64,000 nt of DNA from Gordionus sp. m RMFG-2023. Its lineage: Eukaryota; Nematomorpha; Gordioida; Chordodea; Parachordodidae. The translations under genes were made by a program, and so were the position numbers. The notes beneath the pieces are model-generated. The model searched no databases and was not told where the DNA came from. It saw only the letters and a list, made by a program, of their open reading frames with translations. This document shows positions 13,301 to 25,300 of this stretch, one piece after another. The stretch covers positions 5,644,509 to 5,708,508 of the forward strand of contig NC_088777.1 of assembly GCF_954871325.1 (NCBI RefSeq), written 5' to 3'. The number at the start of each line of letters is the position of its first letter. Within the stretch, counting starts at the first letter, position 1.

Positions 13301-16300
13301 GATCTTTAAGCCAGATTATAAAGATTCATTGTATAGAAATTGTCAACCCTCTTCCTCGTATTAAAATAAAAAGAAGAAGAAGGAAGATATTTTATGTCTA
13401 TAGACCATTTGTGCATATGTCACGTCACACTTTTCTTCTTCCTAATCTTCGATTTTATTTTTTTGAAGAAGAATATTTTGTCGTGAGAAAAACATTTATA
13501 AAATCTATTGTCGCAAAATCAAAATCAGTTTTTTTTTTATATTTTAAAAGTTACAACCTCCAAGAAATGAGCAATCAAATTCAGCTGCAATTCTTTAATT
13601 TATAAAACGACTTGATTTTTAGATAATCTATTAATCCACTAGAATAATCGCCAAAATTACAACCCCGTCAAGAGGGTATTTTTGTTCTCGATTTAGGATT
13701 CATTTTTTTTGGCGTTTGTGTCATCAAATCAAATCAAAATGAAATCAATAAACTATATTAAAACATTTTTAACACCTCAAAGGTGACAGTGGGAAAAGAG
13801 GAGAAAATAAAGTTCATTATATTTATTTTATTTTATAAAAAAAAAATGGCATCAAAATAAAGAATGTTTCACATCCTAATGGAGATATAATAAAAATAAG
13901 TATTATTATAGATGGATGAATATTATAGGAAACATATTATATATCAATCTTCGCGTTTTTTTATAATAAATTTGAATTCAAAAAAAGAAATTTCGACCAA
14001 AAAAGTGATTTTTTTGATTTTAAAGTGAATGAATAGTGTGACAATAACGAACTTTACTACATTAGATATTTTAAATATGAAACTAAAATCTTTCCTATTT
14101 TATAAAATCCCCTTTAAATAGAATTTTTTAAAGTTTGACCGAGTAACTAAAAATTGTGGGAAATAAATATTTTGTGGCAACTATTTTATATATTTTTATT
14201 AAATAAAACGATTTAAAAATTTTTTTTTGATTTGTTTAAAAAAAACTGTCTTATAATAAATATTAAGAAAAAGAAGAAAATAGACTATTAAATTAAAACT
14301 AATTTTTTTTTTCTTTCCTCCCTTTCTTCCATATAGGAAAAGTGATTAAATACACTCCGCTAAAAATTAGCGGTTCAAATTACTTTTTCATCTATAACCT
14401 TTGTTAACAAAACTAATTGTCTTTTAGAAATAGTCTAGGAAGGTTTTTCTAGTCCCATAAAATTTTTGGAGTTCATCGAATAAGCAATTATTATATTTTT
14501 TTTGTATAAATAATAGGAAAACCTCTAAAAAAAATTACTATGTTATAATAATTTTTTTTTTCTTCTAATTTTAATTTCATGTTATTTTTTTTTTGAACTT
14601 TTATTTTTAAAAATAAAATAAAATTTATATATAATATAATGGTTTTAAAAATTTGAAATATCAAACATTTTGCCATGCTTAGAGCCATTTTCTCTCATTA
14701 CCACTTCATTTCTTTTTGAAAAAAATGTCTGTTTTTTGTTCAGAGATTCTTTGACCTTAAAATTTTTAAAAGAAAATATATAATTTTGTGTTTTAATTTC
14801 AAGTTTATAAAATTCCTTAGGCACAGGCCAAAGTCCAAAATATCAACAACAAAAAAATTACGATTCTGAAACTTTTGAAAATTTATTTTTTTAAAAAAAT
14901 ATAAAAATAATAACATGTCAAAAATAATATAATTTTTAGAAAATTTCAAAAATTTTAAAACTTTTTCAAATTAGAAATTTAAAAAAAATAACTTTTCAAA
15001 ATATGTTATATAATATTAATAATTAATAGTTTTTTGAAGTATTATATTGTAGGGATCTTAATATCTTTTATTTTGCTAGGTCTTTCGCATTAAACTAGTA
15101 GGTAGACTTCCACTTTTTTCCCCCTAAAATCAAAATTTACCATCTTTGGAAATATACGAAATCGAATCGATCATAAAATCTCTCATAATCTGGAAGAATT
15201 TTGATTGATATTTTTCAAAAATTCAATATTAAAGTATTGAATTATGTATTAAAAAATATATAAATCTGTCAATCATTTCAGCAATTTCGAAACTTTAATT
15301 TGACATTAAAACAATTTATATTTATTATTTTTTAAAGAGTTCAAAACTTTCACAAATTTCAATGAAATAATATGTTAATTTTTTTTTAAAATTTATAAAA
15401 TTTTATAGAATTATGTTTTGGATATATTATTATTTTTATATTTAAAATAGCTTATTTATTTATTTTCATTAAAGTTTCGTATTTTTGATCTTTCCCGACT
15501 TTCGTTATTATTAACGTACCGAAATAAGATATCACGTGACTTTATCATTACAATATTGGTTCTTCTTTAGCATCTCATAATAAAACTAGGCCTAACTCAC
15601 ATTCCTCATGTTTTCATAGTTAAAAAGAAATGAAAGTCACGTGATGCTCTATTTGATGACTATGAGAGAATACGAAATCAAGATTAAAAAGAATATTCAG
15701 TTAAATTTTTCTTTGTTAATGGAAAATATCACATGATTCAATTTTTTGCTTATTGGTAAATATAAATATATATTTTTTTTTAAAAAAAAGATGTCCTCCT
15801 AATTTCGTAGGTCGCAAGTGTGAATATCTAAATCCTTGCTTTCATGGGGATATAGGGCCCTTGACGACCCATTTCAAGCTAATCAATTCCCACAGGTTAT
15901 ACCCGAGTCACGTTAACAAGAAATTAATGCGGGAGAAACCTAACAGCGAACTTATCAAGTATATATATATATATATATTTATATAGAAAGAAAGACAGAA
16001 AGAAAAAGATATATATATATATAATAAGAATGTTGAATATCTAGTAAACCACAAATTAATTCCATAATTTTTTTGTAACATACTAATAAAGTTTTACAAA
16101 AAGAATATACCGCGGCTAAAATATTTGAACTACTCTCTTTATGGTTATTAAAAGAAATGAATTGAAAAACCTTCTGGTTTATAAAAAAAAATATCACAAA
16201 ATAAATGGATTTCCATTTAAATTTGTACTTTTTTAAAAAAATAAAATAAAATGTTTTATAATACTTTTTTTGTTATAAACCGTTTAGAGGTTTAACATAA

Positions 16301-19300
16301 CAGTATAGGATCCAAATACACAATACAAAAGTCTTTAACTACATACATCATTTGTTAGGGTTGTATTATTTCCAAACAATTTTCACATTTCAGGGTTGAA
16401 ATGCGTATTTCTTTCTAGAAAGAAAGAAAGAAAGAATTTAATATACTATTTAAAACTCTCCTGCATTAGTGTTGTCAAACGGTTAACTCAATATTTTAGC
16501 TAGAAAAATATTGCCTAAGCCCCCCGAGGTCTCGCTAATGGATGTCCAAACCTTTGTGCCATCTACGAGAAAAATTTTCAGGCTTTGCGTAATATTTTAT
16601 CTGGATAAAATATTTAATTAGCCGTTTAACAACACTACCCTTACACGCTCAATCGTTAAAACTCTCTGGTATGATGCACTGCACTTAATCAGTAATTTCT
16701 AACCTCCCTGTAAAATAGGGAAAAATTTACACTCCCATCTACTATTCAAATGCGTCGAAAATAATTTGGTAAATATTTTGCGAAGACAAAATTGGGTGTG
16801 GGGGGGGGCAAAAAGGTTTTTTTTTCTAAGGTCTGCCCCGTTCCGATAGAAAAATCTTTGTCCGGCCTATTCGCTACGACTATACTATATTCTTTTTTAA
16901 AAAAATACCCCTATCCAATAAAAACTCTACTCCTCCCTCTCCCCCGCCCATAATTTCAAAGATGGCGGACAAATTATTTAACTTCTCGAGGAAAATTTTT
17001 AAAAAAATTGGTTTTTTTTCTAGAAAATAACATTTATAAAAGCATTATAAACGACAGATGTTAGGGGTAGGGGGGCTTGAACTCATCACAGGGCTCCAAT
17101 ATTTATCAATTATTATGTGAGTTAGTTTTTAGAAATGATTTTGAATTCCGAATTTTTTTTTAATCCGTACTTTTCCATTCGGAGAGCAGCTTGCTGATCT
17201 CTGAAATTAATGTTATAATTAGTTGATCTCTAATTTTTAATATATAAAATAAAACAAATTCGAAAAGCAATAAATGTCACAATGGGGGCTCTTGTAACGT
17301 TGTTTCGCCATCCGTCGATAAGCCACCCACTTTTTATTGTCAATGTACGGTGGGTTATCAAGGGTCCCTTTGCGAATTACCTACCCCTGGAAATATTTGC
17401 GAAAAGTCTAAATTTTTACCGTATCCGGGGTTAAATGGCACTCAAAATGACGAGATTGGTATGAATAAAAATGGTACCCAAAACGGGTGGCACCTTGTCA
17501 ACGCAACTCAACACTTTTTAATAGGCGGATTGTGTCAGAATTCGGGGATTTGCAAACTACTGGTATCCGAGACGGAATATAAATGCGTATGCCCAGAGGG
17601 TTATAAAGGTTTGATTTTTGCTTCTAATTTATTTTGATTGTTGTTGCAGGCCACTCTGTCGGAAATTCTCGGAACATATGCAAATTGTATCCCGATTTTT
17701 TTTTAAATGGCAGGATTGACTCATAGGTTTATAATCCGAATCATCGACTCGAATATGAGCTTCGGTCATCATATTTAGTTTTCAGGATAATATTCATCTT
17801 TTTCAAATACTGCGAATGTATTTTTTTTTAAATGATGCATTCATTCATTACCAATTTTCAAACTAACTTTTATTATAAGTTTGTCCCGCCCCGAATTAGT
17901 GAGGTTTTTAAAATAATAGTATTTTCTGGCCTCTTTCAGCTCGGGGACTGCAAGTCTCTGATACATTTATCACCGCTTTAACATTTCTCTCTATAACTAT
18001 TTTCCTATTGAGTGGCTAGTTAGTTTACTAGTAGTTAATTCCCAATATATCTTTTTTAAGTTTTACGTTTCGAAATATAAATTTTTATTATTACCCCTCA
18101 TCTTATTATTTTTTTAGATACCGATATAAGAGTTATACACTGATCATTATTCTTGAATTCCCTCCTTTTATGGTATATGATTATGAATATGTGTATAAGA
18201 GAAAAATAAATATTTATAAAGTCCTAAAAACTAATTAAAATGATAAATTTAAATGGTCAAGGTAAACATTGCCAATACCTGAACCATTGTCACGGTAACC
18301 CATGTTTAAATGGAGCTCGATGTATTTCTCACAACGATTCTTACTATTGTGAATGCCTGGCTGGTTTGACGGGTAAAAATTGCGAGAAAGATATAGATGA
18401 ATGCGACGTAACCTCTAACCATTCTGCACCACCCTGCATGAACCAAGGAACATGTCTAAATACCGTTGGAAGCTACAAGTAAAATGATTTTAATATAATT
18501 TTTCAATAAAAGAGCGAAAAAATTGATTGAGGTTAATGCTACTTGACTCAATACATTATCCAGAAAGGTATAACGCGAGCCTGAATATTTTTCTCATGAT
18601 GGCACCAAGAGTTTGAACTTAGCTAAATCTCAAGACTCAGGAACTACTTTTCTGGCTATAATATTGAGTTAGCCGTTTTTTAAAAATCGGCTCAAATGAA
18701 AAAATAATTATTAATAAACTCAATTATAGATTAATATTTTAATAAATAATATCTTTTTAAATTGTTTATCAGGTGTTTGTGCCCTATAGCGTTCATTGGA
18801 GAAAGATGCGAGAAAAGATTCTATCCCTGTAACCCATCTCCATGCCAGAATAGAGGCATGTGCCACATCACCGGCGATTTTACTTACAAATGTCAATGCC
18901 AACCTGGTAATTAAAAACTGTGAAAAATTATTTTTCGAAAGAAATGATGAGAGCATTAAGATCAGTCAAGGTTATAATCGGTCCTATCGGTTAAAATCAG
19001 AATGGTCCAGTTATTATTCCGCTCCGGACCCAAAAACTGAATCATGATTTTTTCATCGCTTTAGGGAAGAAAGAAAGTGTTAGCTTATACATTTATTAAT
19101 TTATTTTGTTATAATATATTTATTACAATTAATATAACTTTAACGATACAGGGTTTGATGGCGAAGACTGTGAAAATAACGTTGACGAATGCGCGCTGGG
19201 CCATAAATGTCAAAATGGTTCAACCTGTTTGGATCGAATAAATAGTTATACCTGCCAATGTTCTCCACAATTTAAAGGTATAATCTAGTACTAGTATTCA

Positions 19301-22300
19301 TTTTTTTTCTCATTTCTCAATCTTCCCTTGCTTTCATTTGTCATGCCAATATGAATATAATATTCGTTAACTTATTATATTGTTTATGTGCAATAATAAT
19401 AATTTCAATAGGCACATATTGCGAGCTGGACGTAGATGAATGCTTAACTATGGGTCCCTGGCACTTATGTAAAAATGGCGGAACATGTATAAATACGCGT
19501 GGCTCTTATTATTGCGCTTGCGTTAACGGGTGGACAGGGCCGGATTGTGGAGAAAATATTGACGATTGTGCTATCATGGCCTCTTCTTTAGGTATAAATT
19601 TTATTTGTATCATTAAAAAAATTTCTATCAATCATAAAAACTAGAGTTGAGAAATTTATAGATCTAAAATAACCAAAGAAAATATAATTTTTTTAAAATA
19701 AACCAATCATTTTTTATTATTATTTAAAATAAATAATAAGATGGTGTCCAACAAACATCCGTCTGCATGAACGGTGGCACATGCCATGACAGGATAGGCT
19801 CATATTATTGCGCATGCCCACCGGGAAAGACGGGCTTGCTTTGCCACCTGGATGATGCATGTGCTGCACAAAATCCTTGCGCAGCCGGCTCTATTTGCGA
19901 AACGAATTTCATAAATGGGGATTTCGTCTGCTCTTGCCCTTCCGGTATGGAGGGCACCCTCTGTGATATGGATGTCGATGAATGTCAGATGGGTTTGTAT
20001 TAAATAATATATATTCTCGCAGTCGCATACTATAATTTATAGCACCTTTTTACAAGTTTGTAATTAAAACTTTGCAACATGAAAGGTTACATAAATAATG
20101 ATATTTTTAATATAGTGTTTCTTAAACCATTCTATTTGAGCCGATTTTTTTTTTTTAAATATTGCTAACTCAATATTTTATCCAGAAAAATATAGCCCAA
20201 GCTTCGATATTTCTCTAGATGTTCAAACCTTTGTGCGTGATCAAAATCTATACGCTTGCGTAATATTTTCCTTGTTAGAAAAATCGGCTCAAAATGAGCC
20301 ATTTAACAATCCTAATTTAATATATAGAGATATAATTTTTTCAAAAAAAAACACTCACTTCTACACAAAAAAAATACATTTTACAAAAGGGTCGCCTTGC
20401 GAACACGAAGGTACCTGCGTAAATACTCTCGGTTCTTTTGAGTGCGCGTGCAAATCTGGATTTAGCGGACCTAGGTGCGAAATTAATATCGACGAATGCT
20501 CCTCTTACCCATGCCTAAACGACGGGACATGTTTGGACGAGACAGGTGTGTATTTTTGATTCTTTTTTGTTTTTTTTCATATTTTGATGTGAAGATAAAT
20601 GGGAAAACTACTATCATATAATATATTGAAGATTCAAAATGCTGCAAATTAGAAAGAATAGAGAGAGAAAGAAAAGAAAGACAGAAAGAAAGAAAGAAAA
20701 GAACAGAACAGAAAAAAGAAAGAGAATTCTTTTTTCGAGATGAATAATATTGGTGAAATATAAAATGGAGGAAAAGATCTATATGTCCTCGTTCTACTTA
20801 ACGAAGGCGCCCTATTTTGGTTTGTTTTTCCTTGTGGCATTGTTATTTTTCGTATTTTTTTTAAAAAAAAAATTATTTTACTTTTTAGGGCTGTTTAGTC
20901 GAAGTTAAATAGCCAGCTGTTTAGCAAATAAGTTCGAATCAATCCTAAAGCCTGCCATTTTTTTATGAAACTAGAAAATCATCTTTATTATTTATAAGGC
21001 TGTTCGCTATTTTGATTCATCTTTTTATGTTTATTTTTTAAGATAAATTTACATGCGTATGTATGCCCGGGTACACCGGGGACCGTTGCGAGGTTAATAT
21101 CAATGAATGCGGCGAAAATCCGTGCCACAATGGAGGACTATGCACAGACCTTATCGATGGCTTTTTTTGCACGTGTCCCCTGGGTAATAAGATTTACTTA
21201 AAAATTTTATTAATTGAATTAATAAGCTATAATTATTAACCCCTCATTTTATATACTACAAAAACTCATCTTAGATTTATATTGTGGCATGCTGTGAGTG
21301 ATTTTTTTTAAATTTTGAATATCTTTTTTCAAAACTTATTAATCCCCATCAAAGTAAAGAAATTTTATATTTTTTAAAAAAAAATTAATTTTAAGATTTA
21401 ATCATTTATTTAAAATTTTAACTTCCAATAATGCTTTAAAATCAAATATTTAAATTTTTTTTACAATTATATCTAAATTTATATGTATAATTTCCTTATT
21501 AATTCATTAATTATTGAAATATCATACATTTTAAACCTTATTTCGATAATAAATAAATGATATATGAAAAATTTATAGCTATCGAAATAAGCCAAGAAAA
21601 GCAATATAATTTTATTATTATAGATCGATTCGATTTTTTACATATATAATCCAAATTTTGTATTTCATTAAAACTTGAAAAAAAAATAAAATATGTAAAG
21701 GTTATGAAGGTAAAACGTGCGAAAAAAGGGTGAAGAATGAATGTCAGCAAGCAGAATCGCCATGTTCGAACGGTGGGATATGTTTATCAGACTCGAATAA
21801 TGGCCAAATAATTGGGTATAAATGCGAGTGCCTTCCTGGTTTTTCGGGTAATAATTGTGAGAAACCGATAAATCCGTGCCTCTCCCAGAATCCATGTAAC
21901 AATGGTGGTCGCTGCATCAACTTATCTAAGGTCATTAGATCTTACTTCATGTCATATCATAATTTTAGATATACCAGTTAATGTATTTATTATGTGATAT
22001 ATTTTTACATTCTGAAATTTAAAAAAGATTAACACCTATTCTCATGACTAATCTTATTGCTAGTATATAGGATACACATACAACAATAAACTTTTTTATT
22101 TATAAATATAGAACCAACGCACCTCAGATGGGCTTGATTACAACGGTCAGAACCGACTTCCCTACCAATGCAAGTGTCCTTCTAGCTTTATGGGCACACA
22201 TTGCGAACATTATATAAACTATTCTCGCCTCCCGCCGTTTTATTCATATGACTACGATAGCAAAGATTGTCGGAATAATAATAAAGGCTGCCTCAACGAG

Positions 22301-25300
22301 GGAAAATGTCAAATGGTGCCACTTTTAACGGGTAATGAAATGGCACACCGATGTATTTGCTCTAATGGATTTACTGGGAAAGCTTGCGAAATCACGATCA
22401 ACGAAAAGCCTCGAGTTATTGAAGCATGTCTAAAAGCTACATTAGCAGAAAACGGAATAGATTCTAGATATATTGATTTAAATAATCTGTATTATGAAGA
22501 GGACGAAGCGTCAAGTCAAGGTAAAATCGATATCTAATAATGATGTGTAATCATGCATTTTGATGAATACCCGAAATAACTGATTAAAAATACTAAATAA
22601 TGTTCATAATAAAAAAGGATTTTAATGATATTACCTAAATATCTTTACTTACTTTTATATATATATAATTATACTCCATTTTTAAATGGTGTTATCTTAT
22701 TTTACAACCACATATCAGTATTACATGATAAATGTTTTACAACACATCTACAGGTTACAACCGTTTACCTTCAGGTAGAGCCCCTTGGTCTGCCGCCGCT
22801 ATTAAAACCTTAGCTGGCCCATGCCATAATGGAGGAACTTGCATTAATATCAAAAAGGAAAACGCATTCGAAAGTAATGATATAGATTATGAATGCGTAT
22901 GCCCTCCTGGTTTCACAGGGCCTAGATGTAAGCAAGAAATCGATGAATGCGCTCTCGTTTATCCAATATATATTTATTCTCGAGACAATAGAAGTAATTA
23001 TTTATTATAAATATCAGTGTTTAGTTCTTTGAAATATAAATAATTCTTGCTATAAAAATAATTGTGATAATTTTTCCAAACCCTAATAAATATATGAACA
23101 CATAAACAATATAATGACAGACGCGACCTCTCATACCATCTCTCACGCGACAAATCAAACCGTGATCGGCCCTTGTTTAAACGGCGGAATTTGCAAGGAT
23201 TACGTTGCCTCTTACGTTTGCGATTGCCCCAAGGGTTGGAGTGGCCCTCGTTGCCAGATCAACGAACCGGATTGCACTCCCACGGCTTGCCTTAACAATG
23301 GAAAATGTATAGACGGTATAGGGGATTACACCTGCGAGTGTAAAGCTAATTATGGTGGCAAGCATTGCGAAAAGTACTTGATTTCGGATTCGATGATGAC
23401 GTGCGAAAATTTTGCTTGTTTAAACAGGGGTACTTGTTACAATGCCTACGACGATTCCAGTGAATCGGGGAGGAATAAAGATATAGATGGTTATTATCAG
23501 AATAGTTTAAACTCGGGGATCGAAAAATATTCGCGAGTGTTATTAAAGTGTCGATGCCCGCCGGGCTTTGTTGGGGATAGATGCGAAACGAGAATAGATC
23601 CTTGTAACAGGGAAAGTATGGCTATTGTGTATGGGTTCAGGTATATTAACGGGAAAACTGAAATAGATTCAAAGTCATCTATATGTGCCAACGGGGGTGT
23701 GTGCTATTCTTTAGCAGGCTCTGCGACTTATAATTCGGGTTCTTCTTCGTCTAAGGAAGTGGTTGTACACGATAATCAAAGAGCGTTTCGCTGTGAATGT
23801 CAACCCGGGTGGACAGGTTAATATATTGATCAATTATTAATTAACTGTATTCTTAGGAGCCAAATTTTGTAAGACTTTATTATTTTAAAAAAACTTTGTT
23901 TCATTTAACTTTACGCAATTTATATATTATATTTACAGATGAGATCATTTCATTATTAAACTTTTTGGATGTCTTTATAGATTACTATACCCTATATTTC
24001 CGATATTACACAGGGGAAACTTGCGAAATCAAAATGGTAACCTGCGCAACAATGATGTCGCTTAAATCCGACCATCTTCCGGTATGCGGTAATGGCGGCA
24101 CGTGCTTGGACATTAAAGTGACAACCCCGGACCCCGATTATTCTTCCTATTATAAATGCCTGTGCAGGGAAGGATTCAAAGGCAGTCATTGTGAAATTCC
24201 TATAGACGAATGCGCTATACTTTCCCCTTGTCTCAATGGCGCTACTTGCATCAATTCACATAATCTACATCGCTTTAGTAAAAGAACTGATAATAGTAAT
24301 ACAAATAACGGCAAACGATATGTATGTGAATGTCCACCAGGGTTCGAAGGTATTTTAATAGAGAGAAATTTAATTGTCTTTTTGCGTACAATATTTTTTC
24401 ATCCCTGATCATGTGAAATGGTATAATAGCTAAGGAATCTATGTTTTAGACACTTGTGTCGAATTGGATAGCTTACTTTAAAAATCTGGTGGTTATCATT
24501 ATATTTTTTGAAATAACTTGACCCAATATAAGTTCAGAATTTTTCTAAATATTTCTCGCGGCAAAATTTGCAGCTTAGGGTATCGTCTCTAAATTGCAGC
24601 AGAGTTTGAAATAGGAATTTATACATTACAAAAAATATTAAATTTTGCCAGGATTAAATATTGATTGGATAATGATGTGAATTTTATTTATTTTATTTGA
24701 TATTCTATATCTGTTCATGTCTTGATTCAATCAAAATATCTAAATGTAAATTATGAATTCTGTTTGACTACGAATGAAAGCCATGATGTATGTGGTGAAA
24801 AACATGTATCATCTGGAGTTTAGATTTTCCTCTTGGAATCATTATTTTTCAAAATAGTTTTAATTCGCCTTTTTATTAATTCACTCATTAATAATATAAT
24901 AAAATTAGTTTGTTAACCATATATTACTTTATGTTTATAATCATTTTATATGGCACCAGATCTACACCTATTTAATGTTTGTTTTATTTAAAAAAAAATG
25001 CATAATCGGTCTAAAACAAATAGAACTTTGAATAAACTTTTAAGCCCTTAAAACACAAATAAAATGGAATATTTATTAAAAAAACATGATATATTTTTCC
25101 GACAATGAATTAATTCTATATTTACATTTAACAAAAAAATAATTATTAAGGTGAACACTGCCAAACAAATATAGACGATTGCAAGCATAACCCATGCAAG
25201 CACGGCGGTATATGCCACGATTTGATCAACGATTTTAGGTGCTCCTGCCCACCTGGGACTTTAGGGTTTTTGTGCGAAACAAATATAAACGAATGCCAAA

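Larger units (their letters stand above)
1337..15790 (+). other. Notch intron 1 (14.4 kb)
   Basis: Long intron between the two halves of EGF1. It holds two related decayed hAT-like copies (about 6640-7593 and 9290-10238), five hairpin MITEs (7195, 9537, 9890, about 10969 and 11952), G/C homopolymer runs, and otherwise AT-rich DNA with many short chance reading frames. No host exon could be supported inside it. Long first introns often hold enhancers, but nothing here shows that directly. Confidence 0.8.
15959..17267 (+). other. Notch intron 2
   Basis: AT-rich intron with an AT microsatellite at the donor, a GAAA microsatellite (16418-16436), one near-intact hairpin MITE (16469-16636) and a G-run near 16800. 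No coding sequence seen. Confidence 0.75.

Noticed and set aside
13228-13605. 125-aa open frame on + in Notch intron 1
   Set aside because: No recognisable domain, many Phe/Ile/Lys/Tyr as expected from AT-rich chance translation, and no splice or regulatory context.
23177-24189. Minus-strand frames opposite Notch exons
   Set aside because: Shadows of the GC-richer EGF exons. The plus-strand cysteine pattern explains the region.
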